This document shows, piece after piece, positions 1 through 6,589 of a stretch of 14,429 nt of DNA. Source of the stretch: Butyrivibrio sp. (lineage in GTDB: Bacteria; Bacillota; Clostridia; Lachnospirales; Lachnospiraceae). The stretch lies in the NCBI RefSeq assembly GCF_015056685.1, contig NZ_SVFW01000073.1, positions 1 to 14,429 on the forward strand, in the 5' to 3' direction. Position 1 is the stretch's first letter. Each line of letters begins with the position of its first letter. The notes beneath the pieces are model-generated. The model searched no databases. It was given only the letters and a program-made list of their open reading frames with translations, and was not told the origin of the DNA. A program made the translations under genes and the position numbers.

Positions 1-84
1 AGATTTAGAGAAGCTGTATCTTCAGTGTATGCAAAATATGGCGGAAATCAGATGGATATCATTAAGAGAATAATGGAGTACTAA
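1..84 (+). CDS. C-terminal end of an unidentified protein (partial)
   Basis: An open frame runs from the window edge for 27 codons (ends ...IIKRIMEY) to a TAA at 82-84. It is followed at once by a terminator hairpin, which supports it being a real gene end. Too little is present to assign a family or function. Confidence 0.55.
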   Translation, partial: RFREAVSSVYAKYGGNQMDIIKRIMEY

Positions 85-110
85 AAAGGGAGGTTGAGCC
101 TCCCTTTTTG
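83..110. terminator. Bidirectional intrinsic terminator
   Basis: An 11-bp perfect inverted repeat (83-93 with 99-109, loop TTGAG) has an A5 run on one flank and a T5 run on the other. It can end the upstream plus-strand gene and also the convergent minus-strand reductase, whose stop is at 113-115. Confidence 0.85.
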
Positions 111-112
111 AA

Positions 113-1102
113 TTATATGGAATACTTATCTATTTCTTTTAACTCATCTTCTGTGAAAGTGGTATTCTCAATAGCTTTTATGTTATCAAGAATCTGAGAA
201 GATCTGGATGCGCCGATGATTACTGAAGTTATATAGTCATCCTTGAGGTTCCATGCGAGCGCCATTTCAGCAAGTGTCTGACCACGCCTTTTGGCAATTT
301 CGTTTAAAGCCTTTATATTGGCGAGCTTTTCTTCTGTGAGCTGACCCTCTTTAAGGAAACGGCCATCAGTGCGGATTCTGCTGTCCTCAGGAATACCATT
401 TAAGTATCTGTCTGTTAAAAGACCCTGAGCAAGAGGAGAGAAGCAGATGATTCCGGTTCCAACTTCCTTGGACTTTTCTTTCAGACCGTTTTTCTCAATT
501 GTTCTGTCAAAAATGTTGTAGCGGTTCTGATTAATGATAAATGGAACATGAAGCTCTTTTAATATAGCGTGAGCCCTTTCAAGAGTAGGTCCATCATAAT
601 TGGAAATACCAACATAAAGAGCCTTACCGCTTCTTACAATCTGGGCAAGAGCCTCCATTGTCTCTTCTAAAGGCGTTTCAGGATCCATTCTGTGATGGTA
701 AAAGATATCCACATATTCAAGTCCCATTCTTTTAAGTGACTGATCAAGGCTTGCGATAAGGTACTTGCGGCTTCCCCAGTCGCCATAAGGACCTGGCCAC
801 ATATAGTATCCGGCCTTTGTTGAGATGACCATTTCATCTCTGTAGTTCATAAAGTTTTCTTTAAGTATTTTACCGAAGTTCAGCTCAGCAGCCCCATCAG
901 CCGGGCCATAGTTATTGGCAAGATCAAAATGTGTGATACCGTTGTCAAATGCGGTCTTACACATGTCTACCATGTTGTTGTAATCGGAGTTGTCACCGAA
1001 GTTGTGCCATAGTCCAAGGGATACAGCAGGAAGCTTCAGACCACTTTTTCCACAACGATTGTATGTCATGCTTTCGTAACGAGTAGTATTTGCAGTGTAC
1101 AT
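113..1102 (-). CDS. Aldo/keto reductase (MgrA/YghZ-like)
   Basis: NAD(P)H-dependent cytosolic oxidoreductase of the aldo/keto reductase superfamily, which reduces carbonyl compounds in a TIM barrel. The closest style is the YghZ/MgrA (AKR14) group, known for acting on methylglyoxal and related aldehydes. The physiological substrate cannot be read from sequence. The catalytic tetrad is visible: D60 and Y65 in FDLANNYG, K96 in VISTKAGY, and H136/H137 in IFYHHR. At 329 residues the length fits the family. The frame is open 30 codons further upstream, but I chose the ATG at 1102 because on the minus strand it has a strong Shine-Dalgarno (AGGGAGGG) 5-7 nt ahead, and the extra residues do not resemble an AKR start. 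It is divergent from the uracil permease and convergent with the upstream gene. Confidence 0.93.
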   Translation of the reverse strand: MYTANTTRYESMTYNRCGKSGLKLPAVSLGLWHNFGDNSDYNNMVDMCKTAFDNGITHFDLANNYGPADGAAELNFGKILKENFMNYRDEMVISTKAGYYMWPGPYGDWGSRKYLIASLDQSLKRMGLEYVDIFYHHRMDPETPLEETMEALAQIVRSGKALYVGISNYDGPTLERAHAILKELHVPFIINQNRYNIFDRTIEKNGLKEKSKEVGTGIICFSPLAQGLLTDRYLNGIPEDSRIRTDGRFLKEGQLTEEKLANIKALNEIAKRRGQTLAEMALAWNLKDDYITSVIIGASRSSQILDNIKAIENTTFTEDELKEIDKYSI

Positions 1103-1226
1103 ATAACCCTCCCTAGATAAAACTTTGTTATAGTTTAATATATTTTTAGGAAAAAAGCACAGAAAAAAAGTGAGATTTCTGTTAAAAAACAATCATATTT
1201 TTTAGTGAATAATTAATGCACATAAT

Positions 1227-1292
1227 TTGACATCATGCTATAATTCACTTTGGTAAAAACAACCTTTCAGGTTAATAAAACGGAGGAGAAAA
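1227..1292 (+). promoter_or_regulatory. Promoter and short leader of the uracil permease gene
   Basis: A consensus TATAAT at 1239-1244 preceded by TGC makes an extended -10, so transcription should start near 1251. A TTGACA at 1227-1232 sits only 6 bp upstream, too close to serve as the -35. The roughly 40-nt leader holds a 5-bp hairpin (AACCT at 1261-1265 with AGGTT at 1269-1273) just ahead of the ribosome binding site GGAGGAG. I see no PyrR-type attenuator. Confidence 0.6.
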
Positions 1293-2675
1293 ATGGGAGA
1301 AAAACGACAGGCTATCTATGATGCCACGACTTTGGGGAAACCCAAAATGGCGCTCTTGGGATTGCAGCATATGTTTGCAATGTTTGGGGCGACGATCTTA
1401 GTTCCAATTTTAGTTAATGGTTATTTTAATGGGGAAGGACTTTCAGTTCAGGTTACACTTTTCTTTGCAGGTTTTGGTACACTTCTTTTTCATCTTTTTT
1501 CTAAATTCAAGGTTCCCGCATTTCTGGGATCATCATTCGCATTCCTTGGTGGCTTTGCTACCGTAGCTAATTTAAATTCAGGTAAGTACGCTGATATGAC
1601 ATATGGAGAAAAACTTCCTTATGCTTGCGGTGGTATTGTTGTTGCAGGACTTCTTTACCTTATCCTTGCAGTAGTGATAAAGCTTGTAGGAGTAAAGAAG
1701 GTTATGCATTTCCTTCCTCCTGTAGTAACAGGACCTATTATTATCTGTATCGGACTTTCACTTGCACCATCTGCTGTTTCTAATGCTTCTGCAAACTGGT
1801 TCCTTGCACTTGTGGCACTTTCAGTAGTTATTATCTTTAATATCTGGGGCAAAGGGATGTTCAAGATCATTCCTATACTTATGGGAGTGGTTATTTCATA
1901 CTGTGTTGCCCTTATTATGAATGCGATAGGCTTTACAAATGCAGATGGCAGTGCAATCCTTGATTTTGCACCTGTTGCTGCAGCAAATTGGGTTGGACTT
2001 CCTCCTTTCCAGTTCGCAAAATTCGATCTTACAGCAATTCTTGTTATGGCTCCTATAGCAATTGCAACTATGATGGAGCACGTTGGTGATATTTCAGCTA
2101 TTTCAGCTACTACAGACAAAAACTTTATCGAAGATCCCGGTCTTCACAGAACACTCTTTGGAGACGGACTTGCAACAGCTGTTGCAGGACTTTTCGGAGG
2201 CCCAGCCAATACAACTTATGGAGAGAATACCGGTGTTCTTGAGCTTTCTAAGGTTTATGATCCAAAGGTTGTTGAGATTGCAGCTGTATATGCTATCGTA
2301 GTAAGCTTCATTCCAAAGATCTCAGACATCATTGGCACAATGCCAACAGCTATCATCGGTGGTATAAGCTTCATATTATATGGAATGATCTCAGCAATTG
2401 GTGTTAGAAATGTAGTAGAGAACAAGGTTGATTTCACAAAATCAAGAAATCTGATCGTCGCAGCAGTTATCCTTGTATCAGGACTTGGATTCTCTGATGG
2501 TATCACATTTACAATCGGAAATACTCCTGTGACTCTTACATCTCTTGCTATAGCAGCTCTTCTTGGAATCGTGCTCAATGCAGTATTACCTGGAAATGAT
2601 TATGACTTTGGTGTTAACCATAAAGGCGACATCAATAGGGGCGTAAGCTTCAATAATCACGAAGAAGCAGGCTGA
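1293..2675 (+). CDS. uraA: Uracil permease (NCS2 family)
   Basis: Polytopic membrane protein of 460 residues that imports uracil, probably by proton symport, for pyrimidine salvage. It belongs to the nucleobase:cation symporter-2 family. The family signature lies at about 304-316 (GGPANTTYGENTG). E262 (MMEHVGD) and E311 (TYGEN) match the two glutamates that bind uracil in E. coli UraA, and H26 in GLQHMFAMFGAT matches the conserved TM1 histidine. NTTYGEN is the uracil-type form of the motif rather than the xanthine/urate type. About 12-14 hydrophobic helices span residues 20-435, and the C-terminus is hydrophilic. The ATG follows GGAGGAG by 6 nt. The gene has its own promoter and terminator, so it is likely monocistronic. 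Its position directly ahead of rpmJ is unusual, since infA is the more common neighbour. Xanthine transport is the main alternative but less likely. Confidence 0.93.
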   Translation: MGEKRQAIYDATTLGKPKMALLGLQHMFAMFGATILVPILVNGYFNGEGLSVQVTLFFAGFGTLLFHLFSKFKVPAFLGSSFAFLGGFATVANLNSGKYADMTYGEKLPYACGGIVVAGLLYLILAVVIKLVGVKKVMHFLPPVVTGPIIICIGLSLAPSAVSNASANWFLALVALSVVIIFNIWGKGMFKIIPILMGVVISYCVALIMNAIGFTNADGSAILDFAPVAAANWVGLPPFQFAKFDLTAILVMAPIAIATMMEHVGDISAISATTDKNFIEDPGLHRTLFGDGLATAVAGLFGGPANTTYGENTGVLELSKVYDPKVVEIAAVYAIVVSFIPKISDIIGTMPTAIIGGISFILYGMISAIGVRNVVENKVDFTKSRNLIVAAVILVSGLGFSDGITFTIGNTPVTLTSLAIAALLGIVLNAVLPGNDYDFGVNHKGDINRGVSFNNHEEAG

Positions 2676-2691
2676 TAAACATATAATATCC

Positions 2692-2739
2692 TACCAGGAT
2701 TTCGGTAAAAGATTTTATCGAAATCCTGGTATTTTTTTT
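2692..2739 (+). terminator. Strong intrinsic terminator after uraA
   Basis: A 13-bp perfect inverted repeat (2692-2704 with 2719-2731) can extend inward by several more A-T pairs. It is followed by eight T residues at 2732-2739. It separates uraA from the alpha operon. Confidence 0.95.
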
Positions 2740-2750
2740 GTAAAAACCTG

Positions 2751-2860
2751 TTGATTATTGATTTGATATATGCTATGATGTTAAATGGTCTTTTTAGAAA
2801 AAGGGGTATTTGTGCCCTTTTTCAGGCATTATTCTGTTACCATGCAGGAAAGGAGAAACA
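2751..2860 (+). promoter_or_regulatory. Alpha operon promoter and 5' leader
   Basis: TTGATT (2751-2756), a 17-nt spacer and TATGAT (2774-2779) preceded by TGC form a good sigma-A promoter with an extended -10, so transcription should begin near 2786. The roughly 75-nt leader contains a perfect 9-bp hairpin, GAAAAAGGG (2797-2805) with CCCTTTTTC (2815-2823), around a 9-nt loop. The hairpin is not followed by a T tract, so it is not a standard terminator. It could be a binding site for an operon product or a stabilising structure. AAAGGAG (2849-2855) serves rpmJ. Confidence 0.7.
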
Positions 2861-2974
2861 ATGAAAGTTAGGTCTTCTGTTAAGCCTATGTGCGAGAAGT
2901 GCAAGGTTATTAAGAGAAAGGGCGTTATCAGAGTAATCTGTGACAACCCTAAGCACAAGCAGAGACAGGGATAA
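2861..2974 (+). CDS. rpmJ: 50S ribosomal protein L36
   Basis: A 37-residue protein of the large ribosomal subunit, beginning MKVRSSVKPMCEKC and ending KHKQRQG. The zinc-binding pattern of the C+ form is intact: C11, C14, C27 and H32. The length is exactly usual. The ATG follows AAAGGAG by 5 nt. It is the first gene of the alpha operon here, where infA would often precede it. Highly basic, as expected for an rRNA-binding protein. Confidence 0.97.
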   Translation: MKVRSSVKPMCEKCKVIKRKGVIRVICDNPKHKQRQG

Positions 2975-3194
2975 TTCGAGCCGTTTCGGATTACTTTTTG
3001 ATACCAATGTGTATTGGAAAGATCGGATTATACTTTGTCCGATTGGGTCGATGAAATGTGACCCCAATCAAATAAGTAACATAAGTGAGATAGGAAATCC
3101 TTGATTTCCGTGATCGAACTTAGTTCTGGCGAAGGCTGAAAGCCTGAGAGCAGAACTTCATTATTAATCATTTTTACATTATGGAGGAATTAGA
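2975..3194 (+). promoter_or_regulatory. Long structured spacer ahead of rpsM
   Basis: This 220-nt gap is unusually long for rpmJ-rpsM and I see no ORF in it. It holds a series of inverted repeats: CCAAT (3004-3008) with ATTGG (3013-3017); ATCGGA (3022-3027) with TCCGAT (3038-3043); GATTGGGTC (3041-3049) with GACCCCAATC (3060-3069, one bulge); GGAAATC (3093-3099) with GATTTCC (3103-3109); and AGTTCT..GC (3122-3130) with GCAGAACT (3150-3157), which encloses AGGCT/AGCCT (3133-3137/3141-3145). Some pairings exclude each other. GGAGG at 3183-3187 is the rpsM ribosome binding site. Regulatory function is inferred. Confidence 0.5.
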
Positions 3195-3563
3195 ATGGCT
3201 CGTATTGCAGGTGTAGATTTACCTAGAGATAAGCGAGTAGAGATCGGTTTGACATATATCTACGGTATCGGTAGAACAAGCTCAAACAAGATTCTTGAAG
3301 AAGCAAAAGTGAATCCGGACACACGTGTTCGTGATCTTACAGATGAAGAAGTAAAGAGAATTGCCGAGATTATCGGTAACGACTACGATGTAGAAGGTGA
3401 CCTCAGAAGAGAAGTTGCTATGAACATCAAGAGACTCACAGAGATCGGATGTTTCAGAGGAATGCGTCATAGAAGAGGACTTCCTTGCCGTGGTCAGAGA
3501 ACTAAGACAAATGCAAGAACAAGAAAAGGACCAAAGAGAACAATCGCTAATAAGAAGAAGTAA
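3195..3563 (+). CDS. rpsM: 30S ribosomal protein S13
   Basis: Small-subunit head protein of 122 residues that contacts 16S rRNA, P-site tRNA and the L5 bridge. The sequence is typical throughout: MARIAGVDLPRDKRVEIGLTYIYGIG at the N-terminus, the RGMRHRRGLPCRGQRTKTNARTRKG block near residues 92-116, and a lysine-rich tail that reaches the P site. The ATG follows GGAGG by 7 nt. It is the second gene of the alpha operon, preceded by an unusually long structured spacer. Confidence 0.98.
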   Translation: MARIAGVDLPRDKRVEIGLTYIYGIGRTSSNKILEEAKVNPDTRVRDLTDEEVKRIAEIIGNDYDVEGDLRREVAMNIKRLTEIGCFRGMRHRRGLPCRGQRTKTNARTRKGPKRTIANKKK

Positions 3564-3664
3564 TTCTTTCCGCTAAGCTATTGGGACCAATTGAATCTGG
3601 CATGGCAGGTTCAGACAGTAACTATATTAAAAGTAATAATAGGAAGAAAGTAGGTTAGTTTAAA

Positions 3665-4075
3665 ATGGCAAATCAGAAATCAGCAGTAGCTGCAAAGAAG
3701 GCAGCTGCTAAGAAACGTGTCAAGAAAAACGTTGAACACGGACAGGCACACATCCAGTCATCTTTCAATAACACAATCGTTACATTGACAGATGCTGCAG
3801 GTAACGCTCTTAGCTGGGCAAGTGCTGGCGGTCTGGGATTTAAGGGTTCAAGGAAATCTACTCCTTATGCTGCACAGGTAGCTGCAGAGACAGCAACTAA
3901 GGCTGCACTTGTACATGGCCTTAAGACTGTTGATGTATTCGTTAAGGGACCAGGATCAGGAAGAGAAGCTGCTATCAGAGCTCTTGCTGCAAGCGGTCTT
4001 ACAGTTACATCTATCACAGACGTAACACCTGTACCACATAACGGATGCCGCCCACCTAAGCGTCGTAGAGTATAA
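3665..4075 (+). CDS. rpsK: 30S ribosomal protein S11
   Basis: Platform protein of the small subunit, 136 residues. The lysine/alanine-rich N-terminus (residues 1-22) is followed by the conserved core (HIQSSFNNTIVTLTDAAGNALSWASAG) and the C-terminal signature DVTPVPHNGCRPPKRRRV. The ATG at 3665 is the only sensible start. Its ribosome binding site is weak (AGGTTAG, about 7-10 nt upstream), unlike the strong sites of its neighbours. The stop codon lies inside a stable inverted repeat (4071-4098). The 101-nt gap from rpsM holds only minor inverted repeats. Confidence 0.98.
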   Translation: MANQKSAVAAKKAAAKKRVKKNVEHGQAHIQSSFNNTIVTLTDAAGNALSWASAGGLGFKGSRKSTPYAAQVAAETATKAALVHGLKTVDVFVKGPGSGREAAIRALAASGLTVTSITDVTPVPHNGCRPPKRRRV

Positions 4076-4098
4076 TCGGTGATCCTATCACGATTATA
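4071..4098 (+). repeat. Hairpin overlapping the rpsK stop codon
   Basis: TATAATCG (4071-4078) pairs perfectly with CGATTATA (4091-4098). After a bulged G79, TGAT (4080-4083) pairs with ATCA (4087-4090) around a CCT loop. The rpsK TAA (4073-4075) is inside the stem. No T run follows, so termination is unlikely. A role in mRNA processing or stability, or in separating rpsK from rpsD expression, is possible. Confidence 0.6.
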
Positions 4099-4213
4099 AG
4101 CAGTTATTTGTGCATATATAAATGTAAATAATAACTCGTTGGACGAAGGTGCTTAACACTGTAAACAACATCAGAATGTGAAAACAATCTGAGAATAAGA
4201 AAGGAGCCAAAAA
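4099..4213 (+). promoter_or_regulatory. Structured spacer ahead of rpsD (possible S4 leader)
   Basis: Spacer of about 115 nt with an AT-rich hairpin (AGTTAT at 4102-4107 with ATAACT at 4131-4136, with further internal pairing) and an A-rich stretch before AAAGGAG (4201-4207). S4 is a known translational repressor of its own operon in several bacteria, so an S4 binding site here is plausible, but I cannot match a known S4 leader consensus. Confidence 0.35.
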
Positions 4214-4807
4214 ATGGCAGTAAACAGAGTTCCCGTATTAAAGAGATGCAGATCACTTGATTTGGATCCAACATTCCTTGGATATGACAAGAAGTCCAAG
4301 AGAACATCAGCTAGAGCTGGTAAGAAAATGAGTGAGTATGGACTTCAGCTCCGTGAGAAGCAGAAGGCTAAGTTTATCTATGGCGTTCTTGAGAAGCCTT
4401 TCAGAAATTATTATGTTCGTGCTGATAGAATGAAGGGTCAGACAGGTTCAAACCTTATGACAATTCTTGAGAGCAGACTTGACAACGTAATCTTCAGAAT
4501 GGGATTCGCTAGAACAAGAAGAGAAGCTAGACAGGTTGTTCTTCATAAGTTCATCACAGTTAATGGAAAGATGATCAACATCCCTTCATACCTTATCAAG
4601 GCTGGAGATGTAATCGAAGTTAAAGAAGCAGCTAAGAATATCCAGAGATTCAAGGATATTTCAGAGATCACAGCAGGAAGACTTGTTCCTGAATGGCTTG
4701 ATGTTAACAAGGAAGGCCTTAAGGGTACAGTTAAAGAACTTCCTTCAAGAGAAGTTATTGATGTACCAGTTGACGAAATGCTTATTGTCGAGTTGTACTC
4801 AAAATAA
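4214..4807 (+). CDS. rpsD: 30S ribosomal protein S4 (zinc-less form)
   Basis: Primary 16S rRNA-binding assembly protein of the small subunit, 197 residues. The N-terminus (MAVNRVPVLKRCRSLDLDPTFLGYD) has only one cysteine where C+ S4 proteins have a four-cysteine zinc knuckle, so this is the C- paralogue type. Residues about 90-155 form the S4 RNA-binding domain (ESRLDNVIFRMGFARTRREARQ...VNGKMINIPSYLIKAGDVIEV). The ending VPVDEMLIVELYSK is standard. The ATG follows AAAGGAG by 6 nt. In many bacteria S4 represses its own operon. Confidence 0.97.
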   Translation: MAVNRVPVLKRCRSLDLDPTFLGYDKKSKRTSARAGKKMSEYGLQLREKQKAKFIYGVLEKPFRNYYVRADRMKGQTGSNLMTILESRLDNVIFRMGFARTRREARQVVLHKFITVNGKMINIPSYLIKAGDVIEVKEAAKNIQRFKDISEITAGRLVPEWLDVNKEGLKGTVKELPSREVIDVPVDEMLIVELYSK

Positions 4808-4852
4808 TGATATAATTAACTTGTTAACAAACCACTTAAGGAGGGTATATCA

Positions 4853-5809
4853 GTGTTTGATTTTGAAAGACCAAATATTGAAGTTGCTGAAATCTCAGAT
4901 GATAAGAAATATGGTAAATTCGTAGTTGAGCCTCTTGAGAGAGGTTACGGTATTACACTGGGCAATTCCCTTCGCAGGATTATGCTCTCTTCATTACCTG
5001 GTGCAGCAGTAAGCCAGGTTAAGATTGAAGGCGTTCTGCATGAGTTCAGTTCAATTCCTGGTGTTAAGGAAGATGTAACTGAGATCATTATGAATATCAA
5101 GAATCTTTCTATTAAGAATTCTTCTGACACAAACGAGCCAAAGACAGCTTATATCGAGTTCAATGGCGAAGGTGTTGTTAGAGCTTCTGATATTCAGGTA
5201 GATCAGGATATCGAGATCATGAATCCTGATCAGGTAATCGCTACACTTTCTGGAAAGGATGCTAAGCTCTACATGGAGCTTACTATCACAAAGGGAAGAG
5301 GTTACGTAAGCTCAGACAAGAATAAGTCAAGTGATCTTCCTATTGGAGTGATCGCTATTGATTCTATCTACACACCTGTAGAGAGAGTAAACGTAACTGT
5401 TGAGAATACTCGTGTAGGTCAGGTTACTGATTTTGATAAGCTTACACTTGATGTTCACACAAACGGAACACTTGCTCCAGACGAGGCTGTAAGCCTTGCT
5501 GCAAAGGTTCTTTCAGAGCATCTTAGCCTGTTCATCGATCTTTCAGAAAATGCCAAGACTGCAGAAGTTATGGTAGAGAAGGAAGATGATGAGAAGGGCA
5601 AGGTTCTTGAGATGTCTATTGATGAGCTTGAACTTTCAGTTCGTTCATTCAACTGTCTCAAGAGAGCTGGAATCAACACAGTTCAGGAACTTGCAAACAA
5701 GACTCCTGACGACATGATGAAGGTTCGTAACCTCGGCCGTAAGTCACTTGAGGAAGTTCTTGCAAAGCTTGACGAGCTTGGACTTTCACTCAGAGCAGAT
5801 GGCGAATAA
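4853..5809 (+). CDS. rpoA: DNA-directed RNA polymerase subunit alpha
   Basis: The alpha subunit nucleates RNA polymerase assembly and contacts UP elements and activators. It is 318 residues long, typical for Firmicutes. The N-terminal dimerisation domain (about 1-230) includes GNSLRRIMLSSLPGAAV and VLHEFSSIPGVKEDV. An acidic linker follows (EKEDDEKGK), and the C-terminal domain (about 248-310) carries the helix-hairpin-helix NCLKRAGINTVQEL and RNLGRKSLEEVLAKL. The start is GTG at 4853, backed by AAGGAGGG (4838-4845) 7 nt upstream; no ATG lies near in frame. It sits 45 nt after rpsD and is co-transcribed with it. Confidence 0.98.
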   Translation: MFDFERPNIEVAEISDDKKYGKFVVEPLERGYGITLGNSLRRIMLSSLPGAAVSQVKIEGVLHEFSSIPGVKEDVTEIIMNIKNLSIKNSSDTNEPKTAYIEFNGEGVVRASDIQVDQDIEIMNPDQVIATLSGKDAKLYMELTITKGRGYVSSDKNKSSDLPIGVIAIDSIYTPVERVNVTVENTRVGQVTDFDKLTLDVHTNGTLAPDEAVSLAAKVLSEHLSLFIDLSENAKTAEVMVEKEDDEKGKVLEMSIDELELSVRSFNCLKRAGINTVQELANKTPDDMMKVRNLGRKSLEEVLAKLDELGLSLRADGE

Positions 5810-5834
5810 GTAATATCTTTAAATGAATATCCGC

Positions 5835-5909
5835 GGAGGGTAAATCCGATGTGTACCGATGCGGATTCTCATAGTAATTATTAACAGCATTTGGAGAGTA
5901 AGTCCGATG
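5835..5909 (+). repeat. Duplicated hairpin motif between rpoA and rplQ
   Basis: Two copies of a 17-nt motif, GGAGGGTAAATCCGATG (5835-5851) and GGAGAGTAAGTCCGATG (5893-5909), match at 15 of 17 positions and start 58 nt apart. Each can fold into a short hairpin with a 7-nt loop of the form GRGTAAR, closed by GGA/TCC pairs. The first copy lies inside a further inverted repeat, ATCCGC (5829-5834) with GCGGAT (5860-5865). The copy number and conserved loop suggest a protein-binding RNA element. Function unknown. Confidence 0.55.
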
Positions 5910-5967
5910 GGCATTTCCTTATGTTAACATGCAGGGGAAACCTGCTGATGAGAAAGGAATTAAAATC

Positions 5968-6504
5968 ATGGCAATGTACAGAAAGCTTGGAAAAGCAACA
6001 AAACCTAGAAGAGCACTTCTTCGTAACCAGGTAACAGCACTTCTTTACAATGGTAAGATCATTACTACAGAAGCAAGAGCAAAAGAAATCAAGAAGATCG
6101 TAGAGCCTATGATCACTCTTGCAGCTAAAGAGAAGGACAACTTCGAGACACTTACAGTTGACTGCAAAGTTCCTGAGAAGGACAAAGACGGCAGAAGAGT
6201 AAAAGAAGTTGTTGATGGCAAGAAGGTTACAAAGTATACAACAGTTAAGAAGGAAATCAAGAAAGATATGCCTTCACGTATGCACGCAAGAAGACAGCTT
6301 CTCAAGACTCTTTATCCTGTAGTTGAAGTTCCACAGGAGAACAAGGGAAGAAAGAGAAACACAAAGGAAATCGATCTTGTAGCAAAACTTTTCGATGAGT
6401 ATGGTCCTAAGTATGCAGACCGTAAGGGTGGATACACAAGAATCATCAAGATTGGTCAGAGAAAAGGCGATGCAGCAATGATGGTTGTTCTAGAGCTTGT
6501 GTGA
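5968..6504 (+). CDS. rplQ: 50S ribosomal protein L17 with a lineage-specific insertion
   Basis: Large-subunit protein near the peptide exit tunnel, 178 residues. Canonical segments are MAMYRKLGKATKPRRALLRNQVTALL (1-26), the EARAKEIKK helix (36-43), and the ending GGYTRIIKIGQRKGDAAMMVVLELV. Typical L17 proteins are about 115-130 residues; the excess lies in a charged insertion at roughly 61-103 and another near 118-136. From memory, Lachnospiraceae L17 proteins carry this insertion. The frame is open 13 codons upstream, but the ATG at 5968 gives the canonical N-terminus and has AAAGGA (5953-5958) 9 nt ahead. Last gene of the alpha operon, followed by a strong terminator. Confidence 0.97.
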   Translation: MAMYRKLGKATKPRRALLRNQVTALLYNGKIITTEARAKEIKKIVEPMITLAAKEKDNFETLTVDCKVPEKDKDGRRVKEVVDGKKVTKYTTVKKEIKKDMPSRMHARRQLLKTLYPVVEVPQENKGRKRNTKEIDLVAKLFDEYGPKYADRKGGYTRIIKIGQRKGDAAMMVVLELV

Positions 6505-6531
6505 GCAACGAGCCACGCCAGATGAAATGAT

Positions 6532-6580
6532 AAGAGAGAGTTTATGGATGCTTGCATCTGATAAACTCTCTCTTTTTCTT
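6532..6580 (+). terminator. Terminator of the alpha operon
   Basis: A 14-bp perfect stem (6532-6545 with 6561-6574) is capped by an inner GATG/CATC pairing. The stem ends in TTTTTCTT. It separates rplQ from the convergent M15 peptidase gene, whose stop is at 6590. Confidence 0.93.
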
Positions 6581-6589
6581 GCGCATGGC

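Noticed and set aside
1227..1232. TTGACA as the -35 of the uraA promoter
   Set aside because: It lies only 6 bp from the TATAAT. The extended -10 explains the promoter better.
1655..2578. Antisense ORFs within uraA
   Set aside because: They are shadows of a clear permease gene and have no family resemblance of their own.
4811..4816. TATAAT ahead of rpoA as an internal promoter
   Set aside because: The nearest TTG-type -35 candidates give spacings of 11 or 20 nt, so the match is probably chance in AT-rich DNA.
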